Shown here in pieces: positions 32,120 through 44,215 of a DNA stretch of 64,000 nucleotides. The stretch is taken from contig JABAKD010000030.1 of assembly GCA_012845835.1 (NCBI GenBank), forward strand, positions 4,791,416 through 4,855,415, written 5' to 3'. Below the pieces are notes generated by a model. It worked only from the letters and a program-made list of their open reading frames with translations. It did not search any database and was not told where the DNA came from. Made by a program: the position numbers and the translations under genes. Positions within the stretch are counted from its first letter, which is position 1. Each line of letters begins with the position of its first letter. Source of the stretch: Undaria pinnatifida. Its lineage: Eukaryota; Sar; Phaeophyceae; Laminariales; Alariaceae.

Positions 32120-33540
32120 GTTGGGGTTGGCGGTTGAGCATGCACCGTTCGTTCTCCAACCGTCCTCGCCGGCAACGCCGGCAGCCAACCTGTTGAATGG
32201 TGCATTGCGTACGTACCGTGCGTGGTAGTACCGGTTGTCGAGCGTGTTGTCTTTTCACACCTACAACCAAACCGTTGTTTCTGCCCGACGATATCATCAT
32301 CAGCGAACACGCGCATTGTGTGTGTCCATCCTGATTCTTTGTCGTATGATGTAGAGCGAGAGATGGGAGATCATCTCTTCTCACTGCTGTGTGGTCATCG
32401 ACTGCTGCTGCTGCTGCTGTGTGGAAGGGAAGAAAAAACAACCAAAACCAAACCCAATCACGAATCAATGTCTCATCAAAAACACAGACAGGTTGTCACG
32501 TATTGTATATATGCTACATAGACTAAAACAAACAAACGCGAAACACGCTGCTGCGGGTGGCGGGGAAAATGTGTCCAGAGAGAGAGGAAAACATGTGAGT
32601 GACATGATGGTGAAAGGGGGAGACGAGGATATTCGTCGCGCACATGTACATGTGCGCGGGTCTTTTGAGCTCGAGGAGACTAGAGATATAAGAGGAAGGA
32701 GACCGTATCGAATTCGTCGCGTATGTGTCAGTACCACCAGGTATGTCTCAGGCCGAAATGTTTTCCGTTTTCGGGCAAGCACAAGTAGCACATTAACGAA
32801 TGTGCCCACGGGGAATTCCATGCTCTGTGCACATGCTTTGACTTACGGTGTGTATGTATTATAATACTGTAATGGTGGCCCATTAGTAGCAGGGACAACA
32901 CCAACTCGGCGGGTTTCAGCCAGCCGCGCGGTGGGGAAAAACGCAGAATAAAAGCGGTAATCACCCTTTACCCCCGGCGATGGGTGGGGTGGGGGCCTAG
33001 GGAGTCAGCCTTTATCGACGACAACAACAACAGCAGTGACTGCCGTATCATGGACCCCCACTTCGTTATCCTATCGATTATTAACAGGTGTCGATGCGAG
33101 CTGCTAGTGTTTAGTGTGGTCCGTGGTGGTGGTATTTCGGATGGGTTTCACTTTACGGGTGTGCTCGAGTCGACCGAACAAAAAAATAAGCGCCCCAGCC
33201 ACCAGGCCGCAAGCGTATTAATACACGAGTTTCCAATTCGTCGGGGCTTGAAAAAAAAAGTGCTCGTTTTACTCTCGTGCTCTGGGAAACATCTCCTCCA
33301 TGTACGTCCACAACCAATGCTTTTTTTATTCCAGCTCTCAAGTTGTTGCGTTCAAGCACAGGCTCGCGGACGAAAGTGCGCAGCAATTGAAGTGAGTTCG
33401 GGCCCGATGAGGAACGTGTGCATTGCAGAAACGAGCGACGAAAGGGAGCGTACACACTATAAAACACGAGCTACTACGAGCGCGGGCTAAGGTTTGCGAC
33501 CCACGAAGCTCTTGTCTCTCTACGATGAGACATCCGGAAC
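32120..33540. other. No gene recognised
   Basis: Includes a perfect local palindrome cgcgcacatgtacatgtgcg at about 32638-32657. Open frames up to 168 codons on both strands have no motif. Confidence 0.35.
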
Positions 33541-33760
33541 GGGCACTTGTTGTTGTTCTTGTTCTCACATTAACTCGCATTATCAAGTCCGTTGTCACAG
33601 GACAGGCTCCAGTCACTCTGGAACTGAGGAATACCCTAGGGAAAAACACGAACGACCCAAGGTGGTACACGCATATATCACAGCTGACGCAATTCATGCC
33701 TCAACTAGAAGCACAATTCATAGGTGTGTGCCGGATGTCGATCGGTGAAAATAACACAGT
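33540..33760 (+). repeat. 'GTT/CAGTCACT' interspersed repeat, forward copy
   Basis: gttgttgttcttgttctcac, attaactcgcattatcaagt, caggctccagtcactctgga and acgcaattcatgcctcaac, colinear with 18594 and 61985. Confidence 0.8.
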
Positions 33761-33769
33761 TTCATGTCA

Positions 33770-35055
33770 AAAACACGTATCACACACGCCCGCAAACACA
33801 GCGGGCCGTGGATAATTGGCGTGGTAGCGAAGTCATCACCACGCATCCCGCGATGACCGCAAAGACGCAATACATAATTAATTGACCCCGCATGACAACG
33901 GTGGTCTGTCTCGTGCGAGGCACGAAACAAAAAAAAGAAGTCATCATGGTTTTCATTCCACGACGATGATGAAGTAATAATGCGTTTGTTTTATTTCCAC
34001 CCACCAAAACATCGATGACACCCAATCGCTGCACAAACAACAGCAGCGAGGCAGCCAGCAAAATAATGCAAGTTAACAACGACAAAAAAAAACAAAACAA
34101 AAAAACACAACAACTAACTGATGTATGCAAGGTGCACCACATCTACAAAAAAACGAGTTCCAACATAAAAAACAAACACCCGAGGTATGACCACTAGAAA
34201 AAAACGCCACGAATCTAAAGCGGGCGCAAACCACAAGAAAAAAACGCACACACACATCTAAAGCGGGCGCAACCCGCCAAATCCATTGCTGTCTACATCT
34301 CGTACCAGGCACATATCCAGTCAGTCATTATCATTCCTCCCTATGGTATTGCACTCGTACGCATTTTCGGGCCCAGTCCTCCTATGGCCTTCCCGAAGAA
34401 AACAAGCTGTAACACGAGTTTGCGGGTACAGTCATCGTGTTTTCCCCAAAGAAAACAAGCTGACACATTCGCGCGGAAAATCCCCGCCGCCCCAGACTCG
34501 TGCGCTGAGTGAGCTCTATAGCTCTCGAACTAGAGGAAAACGTCACTCCCTGCTCTCTATCGGCCCACATTTGTTGGGAGTCACTTCTGCAGCGGTATGA
34601 TGCACCAGCAGTTGAGTGACAATATACCGCAGTCTAGACACGCATGCCTAGACAGGTATTTGTAGCAACATCTATCAAAAACACAATGGTCCACGCAAAA
34701 AGCTCATTAGTCGAGGGCGAATTCGAAAGGAAAATCGCGAAACAAAAGCAAAGCTCAAGCGCTGTATCGGACCATGCTATCGTACGATCCGATATCTCAT
34801 GCATGTCATCGCGCGGACAAAGAAGGCAAGGACCGAAAAAAAGGGGGCAAAAGCACCAGGCGTTGTAATTTCGTTGTACAGTAGGATTTTCTAACCGTCT
34901 TCTGCCCGCCGCGCATGCATCACATGCTTTGCCGAGAGAGAGATAACGCCTTGCCAAAGCCTAACTTGGTCATCACATCGGGCCGCCCGACGGCGTGATG
35001 TGATATAATGTTTCTCACCCCTCTAAAACTACCAAAAAACTAAACTGAATATGAG
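33770..35055. other. No gene recognised
   Basis: A-rich stretches at 34080-34260. An imperfect palindrome atcacatcgggccgcccgac...gtgatgtgat lies at about 34974-35004. Confidence 0.35.
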
Positions 35056-35060
35056 GGGAG

Positions 35061-35061
<1 letters not shown>

Positions 35062-35091
<30 letters not shown>
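35062..35091. repeat. Poly(G), 30 bp
   Basis: Uninterrupted G run. Confidence 0.95.
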
Positions 35092-35095
<4 letters not shown>

Positions 35096-35099
35096 CGGC

Positions 35100-36610
35100 G
35101 CCTCACGCGGGTGCTTTCTACAAACTCCACGTGGGCCGTCAACGATCTGGTTCGCCCCAGTCTATGGAAGGGACGGGCGGCCGACTCACATAAACGGCAC
35201 TATCAATTGGTGCTTCCTCGTACCCTAGGTGTATACCAGTAAATGAGAATGCTGCTTGCCAGCAAAGCAAGTCACGGTCTGGGAAAAATCGTGGACAACA
35301 AATCGGGGTTTTTGCTTGTACCAGGCACACCCGAGGCTAGTATCCGGAACTTTCGGCACGCCCCCGGCGTCTCCACCCCCACCGCCTTCAGCAAAAACAA
35401 CTCTATTTAGTTAAGACAAAGTACACAACCCTCCGACGTTTACTAAACAACGTTCACGTTATCAGCGATATAGTCTATTCACGCCTCTATGCCCTCGGCT
35501 TTTGTTTGACGAACGGGCGGGACTTCCGCCCCACTCTCAAGCGAATGTCAAACCGAGAAAAATCTATGATGGCTCAAAATGAAATAATGAGGGAAAAAAA
35601 AAAAACACCGCCGCCGTCTCTCCCCCAAACACAGCCCAGCCCAGCCGAGAGAAAATCTATGACAGCTCGAAAAAAAAAAAGACATGAAAATCACAATGTG
35701 AAATGATCCCTCTTCTCTATTCCTTTCCCTTCCCCCTTCCTTCCTTCCTTCTACTTCCTTCCAACCCGAAGATAGATCTGCGCGTATCCATTAGCCCACT
35801 CGCCTGGTTTACTCAGCCAAGCCGATAGAAAATGCCGCGCCAAAAATACCTTGAGTTTGTACAGCTACAACTCGTACAGCTCTCTCTACCTGTTACGACT
35901 ATTGATAATACCAGGTAGTGACTAAACGTCGCAGCGCCAGCGCCATGAAAGTGTCACAATGCCGCATGACATACCGTTGGTCCGGCACTTGCCCAGGGAG
36001 CGCCTGGATGGAGGCCTTCCCAGACGGCCACATGGTACGGCGATATCATAGCCAGGCGCTGCTAACAATGACTCACCAGACCCTCACAACAACGCAAGCA
36101 AGCACACGTTTGTTACTACAAGGAGTAGTTCCATTACTGCCGCGCAAGGTTGACAACAAAAGAAACATATATAGTACACTGCTGTATTGTCCATAATAAG
36201 AGACTGATCGCCACGAGTACATAATCACGTACCATTGGGGGCGGAAACATAAGGATCGTTTGGTATTACTATTGAAATACCAACGGTTCCTATATTTATG
36301 TCCATAGTGGTAGCACACACTGGTGGGGCAGGTTAATTTCGAGGGCAAGTTAGTGTGCGCGCGGGGCAGGCACACACGGGAGGACGAACACGAAAAAACA
36401 AATCATCGGCCGCATCGCGAGGAAAAAAAAGTCTACCCTTCCCCTCCCTTCCTTCAACACCTATAAACGTCGAATCGACGCAATCGCCGTGCGCTCTATA
36501 AACTACGCCCAGCAAACCGGTACGCAATAAAACAAAGGAACCGTCTCGCGCACTGCTGCTGCAGCTGTACTGCTGCTGCTCTGCCGGGCAAAGGCGCAAA
36601 GGTTGGTCGG
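35100..36610. other. No gene recognised
   Basis: Open frames such as 35918-36196 have ordinary composition but no family motif that I can identify. Confidence 0.35.
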
Positions 36611-36615
36611 GAGTG

Positions 36616-36803
36616 CAGAGGCGGTCTCCCTATAATACCGATTTAGTAGTGCCTACTTCCTTTATAGTGCCGGTAAAATCACTTAGCACGCCTGGAACCC
36701 GCCATGCTAGTACTATTAATAGTAATACGGTACCACACAAGCTAGTGCCTGTGTCCGACATAATGCCGGTATCGTTGGCCAGCATCATAGGGAGGAGACC
36801 ACC
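36616..36803. mobile_element. 'CCGGCACTAT' MITE family, copy 2
   Basis: Left cagaggcggtctccctataa, right end the near-inverse (atagggaggagaccacc). Inside are gtgccggt blocks as at 8904. Lies 150 bp beyond the 3' end of the PX-like frame. Confidence 0.6.
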
Positions 36804-36954
36804 AACGGGAGTGGTGGTGTTTGTTTGTGGGACCTGCCTGTATATAACAAGCCTTCAAAACAACCAGCACAGCTACTTACTGACGAAGCTATTCATTTTG
36901 CTAGCGCTATACCCACGAAGCTATTCAATGATTGCCAAAGCATCGCGATCGGGA

Positions 36955-37554
36955 TCAAACACTCAACCCAACATTCACCGCATAGGCATCTCTGGCAGCC
37001 CTGTTGCCGTGCGTGCGCGTTGCGTGCGCAGCACCTCCGAGGTATGCCGAGGGCGTCCAGCTCTTCTTCGTCAAAGGCGCGGCACGTGCCTGCGCAGCAG
37101 GCACTTGGTTCAAGAGCCCAGCCAGCTCAAACGCACACAGCTTTTCCAAGAGCGAACTCAGGAACATCTCGATCGCGAGGCACTTCCGGCTGAGATGGGA
37201 GGGGTCGAGGACGTGGCGCTTGGGGGCCTTGCAGGCTCGCACGATGTTCCAGGCTTCCCGGCTCGCATCGGGCATCGAGTCCCCCGAAATCGCAAGCAGG
37301 CCTGCGAGGGCTTTGATCTCGGAGAAGCGATGCCACCTCTCGTACCGAGCGTTCACGAGTACGACCCGGTATTCGGCGTGCCGCGTTGCGCTGCTGGCGT
37401 CTCGTACGATCCGGAAGCCCGAGAGGTATGCTGCGCCGCGACCTCCACCCGCCCCGTCTTCGCACAGTGCTTCCGGCACAGCTGCCCGGAGAGGGCGGGT
37501 AGCTGCGTCGTGCCTTAGGCTAGCCACGCCAACGAGCAGTCCTCCTGACCTCAT
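36955..37554 (-). CDS. PX-domain-like protein (phosphoinositide binding), 199 aa
   Basis: PX domains bind phosphoinositides on endosomal membranes. The frame reads AAYLSGFRIVRDAS, EYRVVLVNARYERWHRFSEI (about 61-80), a loop, then CKAPKRHV and SRKCLAIEMFLSSLLEKL (about 125-142). That resembles the PX order: strand, [RW]xRFSE/D, basic residue, then R..xLExFLxxLL. The usual proline-rich PxxP loop is not evident. Codon use is GC-rich, unlike flanking repeats, which supports coding. The Met at 37554 is the first in frame. The last 50 residues (RAAPLTKKSWTPS on) look less domain-like and may be read-through past a splice donor, for example near 37037 (GAG|gtgctg). Opposite-strand frames of equal length exist (37004-37603) but lack a motif. 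Could be one exon of a larger gene. Confidence 0.55.
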   Translation of the reverse strand: MRSGGLLVGVASLRHDAATRPLRAAVPEALCEDGAGGGRGAAYLSGFRIVRDASSATRHAEYRVVLVNARYERWHRFSEIKALAGLLAISGDSMPDASREAWNIVRACKAPKRHVLDPSHLSRKCLAIEMFLSSLLEKLCAFELAGLLNQVPAAQARAAPLTKKSWTPSAYLGGAAHATRTHGNRAARDAYAVNVGLSV

Positions 37555-37599
37555 GGTGTGGTCGAATAAGGAGCCCGAAGATCTGCTATTATACTGGTT

Positions 37600-39175
37600 C
37601 TAATGAAGAAAAAATGCCCGCTCTGCTCAAAAAATTATGTTGAGCGTTTCTCAGGAAGAACGTGGAGCGTGATCTGTGACACAGCTTGCTGCGCTGCTGG
37701 TGATGCTCGGAGAGAGAACGGAGAATGGTCGCGGTGGGATGTAGAAGGGCAGCAGTGGTGCAGTGGGGGCTTGACGGAGGATTCACCGACCAGGGAGCAG
37801 GGCAGGGCAGGTGGGCAAGGAATAGTTGTGGAGTGCGCAACAACACAAGAATTGAGGAAAAAGAAGTACGAGCGCTGGGGTCGCGAACCCAGATTTTCCT
37901 TCCACGAAATGTTGTGTAGTTTTCTCACTGTTTTTTTTATGTCCACGTCAGATGGCTGGCACAGTCCCCCCGGGTTCAACATTCCCGAGTACGTATGTGT
38001 TTTTCTCCAATAGGGGCACGGCCGAACTTTTAAACACATTTCATTGGTCAAAATCGAATAGTGAGGAACGATTTCGGACATGTCATTGGTCAAGAGTCAA
38101 TAGCCACCTACTTGAACATAAATATAGTAATCGTTTTAATTTTCATTTTATTGTGTAAATAATTATTATATTTCCGTTCAAGGTCGTATATGACACCGAA
38201 AATCTACACACCTGTGGTATAAAAGTTAAGTTTTTTTTCAATGTTATTCCGACTTGAATAGGTCATGATATCCCTGCTCCGAATCCGGGGGAAATTCTCG
38301 ACCAATCATGTGGCTTCCATTAATCTTTTTATCGTATTTTCACCGAATTTTATTAGATTTTACCGATCATGTTTCGCTTTTTTTCCTGTGCGGAGAGCAC
38401 GAAAGACGTAACAGAAAAAATGGAAGCGTCTTGGCTTGCTTTGCGTGCGAGGCGCTACACGATAGCAGTACGAGGTAGCGCAGACAAGCAGTAAGTGATA
38501 ATATTAATAATTGTTGCTGCTGTGTCAGTGTCATGAGTCACGAGCCACACAGCACAAGCATCAGGACATAAACCCTACACGGGGAAGAGAACGCCGGGAG
38601 AGGTTGGAATGAAAGAGCAGCGGACGAACAAAATTCAGCAGGGAGCGAATGCTCTGTGGCGCTTGCGGCAACGCGTGTCACGTACCCATGGTATATGTAC
38701 CAAGCCGCCGTGTGGTTAAAGAAGAGTATGATATGTGATGGAAAAAAAGAAAAAAAGAACCGTCTTCGAAGACGATCTAAAAAGGGAGCGCGGCTTAGTA
38801 TTTAGCCGGTTGAAGATCCACGACAAGAAGAGATCTTCGGGACACACATACATACACCCATCAATCAGCCGTTCGTTGCCTTTATCGTTTATCAAACCAA
38901 AACCAATTTGTCAGCCCAGAGATAAAGCAACAACAACACCGCCCGACAGTATTAATGGTAGAGACGAACGAGTATGATACCGGCTGCGTCCATGTCGTCC
39001 AGCATATTCTTCTCTTCGTGTATGTACAGCAGCATACAGCATCAACAATGTGTTAACACAGGATACGAGCTCGTCGTACGGCGTTACACGCACAGCGAGC
39101 AGAATCGTAGGCGGGTACATCCGTCCGTGCGTGATGTTCGGCACATACATGTGGTTTCACAGCAGCAGCACACAC
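37600..39175. other. No gene recognised
   Basis: AT-rich from about 38020 to 38400. The frames at 37603-38013 (+) and 37635-38093 (-) overlap and lack motifs. A promoter for the PX-like gene would be at the left end of this stretch. Confidence 0.35.
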
Positions 39176-39176
39176 C

Positions 39177-39179
<3 letters not shown>

Positions 39180-39219
<40 letters not shown>

Positions 39220-39238
39220 TAGTATTAGTAGTAGTAGT

Positions 39239-39281
<43 letters not shown>

Positions 39282-39319
39282 CAGTAGTAGCTGTAGTAGT
39301 AGTAGTAGTAGTAGTCTAT

Positions 39320-39362
<43 letters not shown>

Positions 39363-39415
39363 CTGGTGTAGTGGTAGCAGTAGTAGTAGTAATAATATAA
39401 TAGTAGTAGTATAGG
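39180..39415. repeat. (AGT)n microsatellite with interruptions
   Basis: About 235 bp of AGT/TAG triplets with GTGTAGT and AGC variants; poly-Tyr/Leu frames are artefacts. Confidence 0.97.
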
Positions 39416-39419
39416 AGCG

Positions 39420-40325
39420 GTCGCACCAATCGTCCTATTAAATGGTTTTATACCTGGGGGAATCTGATACGTGGTATTATTATGGGCTTCATCTGTGTTG
39501 GTGCTGTCTTGCCTTCCGCTTCTTCTGTTCTTTCTGGGAGGTGTTTTGCCAAAAACGTGAGATTCGTACATAAACAGCGGCAGCGCAGCAGTATCATGAA
39601 GGGAAAAGAGACATGAGACCGCGCGGAGACAATATTTTCTCGGAATTGTCGCGTGGTGGTCATGAAAGTTCCTGGTTTGAACCAAACACGAAAACTACAG
39701 TAAACCTGTTTGCGATGATGTGATCGATGATCGATTAGCACGCAAGACCATGGCAGGAGGGAAGAACTCTGTGTAGCACTTGGAGCGACCCTGTTTCGAA
39801 CAGTTCCAAACTTCTTCTGATAAACTCGTAACACGAATAATAACATATCATACCTGATACAACAAAACATTGTGTACACGAACGAGCCCCAGTCAGTACA
39901 TGTAATTGCGGTATGCATGTGGTAATAATGTAGAGGCGAGCAGCGAACAGCGAACGGCCGAAAAATTAAGTCGATTCCCGCGACATACCACAGTCTACTC
40001 ATGAATACCCTGTGGTACACACTGTACGAGTGGGGCGAGCACCCACCAAAGCAAACCACCAGTCAGTCCGTATGGTTAGCCTATAGATCTAAGTTAGTAC
40101 CACACGAGCATAAGATATAGCAAACCCCCCACCAGCGGTTGTCTACCTGGTAGGTATATTATATATATATATATATGGTGCGCGGCCAATGCCGACGAGA
40201 TGTAGAGGTTGTACAACGACGACGACGACAGCGAGAAACACCAACAACAAAACGAATCTGAATGTGGAAGCTATGCATGTAGTCTATATGTATATATGAC
40301 ATTGTGTATAATAGTGAATCCCGGC
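39420..40325. other. No gene recognised
   Basis: A long minus open frame (39448-40059) has no motif that I recognise. TA repeat at 40157-40175. Confidence 0.35.
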
Positions 40326-40329
40326 GGTT

Positions 40330-40640
40330 TAGAGTGGTTGTACCCTCGAACACTACTAGCGTTGGTCCTTGAGTTCGATTCCCACTACTACTGTGGTGAG
40401 AATATGAATTTATTTGCAACAAGATGCAAAAAGAGGATCATCTGCGCGGAGAGCGCCTAGTAGCGTGTGTAGGGACAGTTCGACGCGTGTCCACACGAGG
40501 GAAGGAGATGCTGAATCCTTGTCGCGATAAAAAAGAAGGCACGTACCGTAGTGAGCAGGGGGGGAAGGAGGGCCAGCTATGTGACCCCGGATCCCAGTTT
40601 CTACTGGGAGGGAGCGCGAGAGTAATGCGAGGATAAAAAG
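40330..40640 (+). mobile_element. SINE with tRNA-like head
   Basis: Head 40325-40400: A-box-like ggtttagagtggttgtacc and B-box-like gagttcgattccc 48 bases later, the spacing of tRNA internal promoters. Body: gagagcgcctagtagcgtgt, cgcgataaaaaagaaggcac, gtaccgtag, gtgaccccggatccc. Related heads at 48480-48560 (-) and 52870-52950 (+). Confidence 0.72.
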
Positions 40641-40948
40641 TGTATAATAGCCTCTTGTTCATGGGTTAATCTCTTCGTGCCCTCCGATAATAATTGAAGA
40701 TTATAAAATAAATTAGACTGTAGTCTAAAAATATGAGAATTTTAATCTTTAATTTGTTTAGGGCTTCGAAGCAGCATGTAGGAACGCGAATAACACAGCA
40801 TGCCCCCCCCACGTTGCGTTGTAATCACCGCCCACCCTAAATCGCAGTCACACGCACGTGGCTTTAACATACAGGAAATTCAACCAACCATGAACCACAC
40901 AGCAACTAAACCCCTGTAGTAGAGCACCCAGCGATGCGCCCGATGTAG

Positions 40949-41040
40949 CCCCCCCCCCCCCTCACCACCCCCCCCCCATCAACCCCCCTCCAACCCCCCC
41001 CCACCAACCCCCCCCACCAACGCCCCCCCCACCAATCTCC
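40949..41040. repeat. C-rich tract
   Basis: CCCCCCCACCAAC-type units, about 90 bp. Confidence 0.9.
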
Positions 41041-41408
41041 CCAGGACCAACCCCCTGCGTCGTGCAACTAGCACAATAATAGATAGATGCGATTGGTTCA
41101 AGGAGAGTCTCCCCGCCTTCTCGGTCCCACTGTAGCTGGCGCACAAAGTAAGGACCGCGTGCTTCCCCCGGGGCCGCAAAGCCCAACTAATTGCTGCTAC
41201 AACAAGTCAGTTACAAGTTGTAACACGACGAAGCATACAGCACTATGTCCCCTCGACCACTCAGTCACGTCACTCAGTTGTCTTCTAGTGGATATTGCTG
41301 TGGTCTCAGCACAACACGCCCAGGAAAGCTGAGTAACCATGTCCGCCACGCCGCGCGCAAAAAAGTCTCTGGCTTGGCTGGAATCCGCGTAAAGGACTTT
41401 TAGTTGAT

Positions 41409-41409
41409 C

Positions 41410-41463
<54 letters not shown>
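41409..41463. repeat. (CTA)n microsatellite
   Basis: About 18 pure triplets. Confidence 0.97.
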
Positions 41464-41714
41464 GTTGACATCGCGCTCATGCAGGGGTCCGCAAGCGCAG
41501 CAGATAGGCCTGCGTCGAGGCAGCCAGTGCTGATGGTGACGGATAAGCTGCCGCAAACACTCCTTTCTGTGGCGTGCAAGTGCGAAAGCTATACGCTCGA
41601 TTGATAAGAGTGTCCCTCCACGAGCCCTCCACGAGCGGCGCCGCAAACTCGCCACCTTTCCTAATAATGGAAACCTCTCAATAACAGCCGCAAACTCGTC
41701 CCTTTTCCTGTTGG

Positions 41715-41758
41715 CGCGCGGGGGGGGGGGGGGGGATTATAGGGCGGGGGGGGGGGGA
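41715..41758. repeat. G-run pair
   Basis: Two G runs of about 15 and 14 bases separated by attatagggc. Confidence 0.9.
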
Positions 41759-42309
41759 GGGGCTGTGTAGTCATATTGTGTATCTGAGGCGTAGTCATAA
41801 GAGACCCTTGGGGGGGAAGGGGCAGATCCATACCCATGGCGTAGGGTGGGTATGGGAGCTAAATGCGGTTTAGGTTTAAGATTCGAGGATCAGAGGGTAG
41901 ACGAGAGAGTGTTTAACAAGGAAGACGTTGGAAGAAAATGCAACAACAGATAGATGGTAAGAAGTCGTAGGTCGAAGTTTAGCGCGAAGGCGCAAACGAA
42001 AAGAGCCATGTCATAATAATATTAAAAAAGTTCTTCTGTTACGACACGATGAACAGACTGGTACAAAATGTGCTTCCTTAATCGGGTTCCCTGGGTTTTC
42101 TTCCTGCCTATATATCTATATATGGTATGATGTACCGATTTGATGTTCACGAGAGCACTATTATTACTGGTGTTGAAGTGCATATATATATGATGCACGT
42201 TGCCGGGGTGGCCCGCGAACAAACGCAATGACAACAAAAATGAATAGCAAAAACAAAACTAACAAGATATGTCAACAAAAACTGTCGATATTTTGTATCA
42301 TAAAAATCG

Positions 42310-42640
42310 AGGGTACTATATATTCCCCTCACCGGTTATTCGACTTACAGTATTCACTTGATAAACTGATGCATTTCCTTCCACAGCTGTCAGATTTTGT
42401 CCCCCTCAAAAACGGGTTTTATAGTTTCCGCGCACAGACTGACTAACATCACCCTGTTGACCCTCATAGCAACACTGTAGTTGCAAGGGGAGTCGCCGAC
42501 CTATATATCCTTAATGAGGACACACAACCCGCAACACGCGCGATCGGAGTATCACACACAGCTTGCAAAGATGAGTTTCGACAAAATGTTCGATCTCGCA
42601 GGTGGAGTGTATTTTAATTTTTATTTATTAACATACACTC
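42310..42640 (-). repeat. Modular repeat arm, reverse copy
   Basis: ctcaccggttattcgactta to ctcgcaggtggagtgtat, containing agtttccgcgcacagactga and tagcaacactgtagttgcaa. A short forward arm start (tacactccagctgtgagatc) follows at 42637. Confidence 0.85.
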
Positions 42641-42989
42641 CAGCTGTGAGATCGAATATTTACTATACATATCGTATGACACTTTTACGTATTTTTGCTT
42701 TGAAGGGAGCTCGTATCGGGCTCGTACTAATCATTGTTTCTGTTTCGAAGCGCGGGCGCACTTATTTTGTTCGCCCGTCGTCCGCGCAGAATGGGACAAT
42801 CATCAATCAGTCATCAATCAGCTGTCTATTTCCAGGTGCACACCGCATGTACGCACGTCGTGGTGCGGTGCGGTGGAAATTGCGGGCGGCACCACGATTT
42901 ATCCGAAGTATCGTTTTTTTACCGTTTCCTTCTTGCCGCGCTCCCTTCTTGCCGCCGCGTTCTTGCCGCCAGATTCTTACCGCTGGCAA

Positions 42990-43230
42990 TATAACGCCGT
43001 TCTGGGTTCAAATGTAAGCTCATGTTTCAGTGATTAAAACCCTCTATACGGTCCTTATTTATCGACCCAGACTGGTATTTCGGGGACAACACACCCCGTG
43101 CTATGATATAACGCCGTGTTCTGGGATCAAAAATGTAAGCTCACTTTCCCGTAATCAAAACTGCCCTGTGTATATACACGGTGCTTATATATCGACCCAG
43201 AATGGCATTTCGGACAATACACCCCGTGGA
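42990..43230. repeat. Tandem duplication, unit about 115 bp
   Basis: taacgccgttctgggttcaa, then aatgtaagctca and atcgacccagactggtattt, then caccccgtg recur once in order. Confidence 0.82.
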
Positions 43231-43329
43231 AAATGGTATCATCATACATCATACATCATGTACTACGAGTTGTTGGGCGGAGTTACCCCTCGCTGTATGA
43301 TAATACAATATACACATCATGCCAGTACC

Positions 43330-44215
43330 AGTATCTGGTGCATAGATAGGAGGATCACACACAATGTCTGCGAACATCAGTGCCGACCAAATCCTTGATT
43401 TTGATATTATGTGTGATCTAAACCTCTTGAAAACCCTCCCCCCCCCCCCCCCCCCCCCCCCCCCCAACCGCCTTTTTTTTTTTCTTTTTTTTTTCTTTTT
43501 TTTTTCTTCTTTCTTTTTTTCCCTCGCTTCCTCTTGCTTAAACGCCCCACCTACTATCGAAATCCGTCAGAGTAATAAACACTTCCACGCCCTGGATATC
43601 GCCTCGTTATCGTTTCAGAGCCGTCCATGCCGCTGCTGCGATTCCCACCCACCCCCGCCCCCAACGCCCCCTCCTTCCCCACCACCCGCACCATCGCCTA
43701 GACCTAGCACCACGCGTATAGCCAACCCCTACATCTATGCGACCTATAAAAGCTGTTAAAAACCATTTTGCTTCCCCCCCCCCTCCCCCACCCCCACCCC
43801 CACGCCCTCAAACACTCGCCCTCTCCTCACTGGTTGTACAACTTACAGGATATACGTAATTAACTGGTGCATTCCTTCCACACTCGTCAGATTTATTCCC
43901 TCAAAGGATTTATAGTTTCCACGCACAGATTGAGTTGCCCCGCCCCCCCCCCCCCCCCCCCTCCTTCCACAGCTGTCAGATTTTGTCCCCCTCAAAAACG
44001 GGTTGTATAGTTTCCGCGCACAGGCTGCCTAACATCACCCTGTTGACCCTGTTACATGCTACACTGTAGTTCCAAGGGGAGTCGCCGAGACCTAAATCTT
44101 TAATGAGGACACACAACCGGTAATGCGCGCGATCGGAATATAACACACAGCTTGCAAAGATGAGTTTCGACAAAATCTTCGATCTCACAGAGCTGGAGTG
44201 TATTTTTATTTTTTG
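43330..44215 (-). repeat. Modular G/C-tract repeat cluster, reverse
   Basis: Order: aggatcacacacaatg...gaccaaatccttgattttga (inverse of 51740-51830), C28 (43438-43465), a T-rich tract, the ctatcgaaatccgtcagagt module, cctagacctagcaccacgcg, C-rich runs, and a full reverse arm 43970-44215. Confidence 0.82.

Noticed and set aside
32391-32864. 157-codon plus-strand frame
   Set aside because: Overlapped by a similar-length minus frame; no motif, no splice context.
37004-37603. 199-codon plus-strand frame opposite the PX-like frame
   Set aside because: No motif; the minus strand has PX-like blocks and better coding composition, so this is likely a shadow.
40325-40400. Functional tRNA gene
   Set aside because: Internal promoter boxes are present, but the T stem mispairs and the sequence recurs as the head of a repeat family, so it is a SINE head.
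40962-41186. Minus-strand frame MGFAAPGEARGPYFVRQLQW as a coding exon
   Set aside because: The first 40 residues look protein-like, but there is no family match and the rest runs into a C-rich tract; too weak to call.
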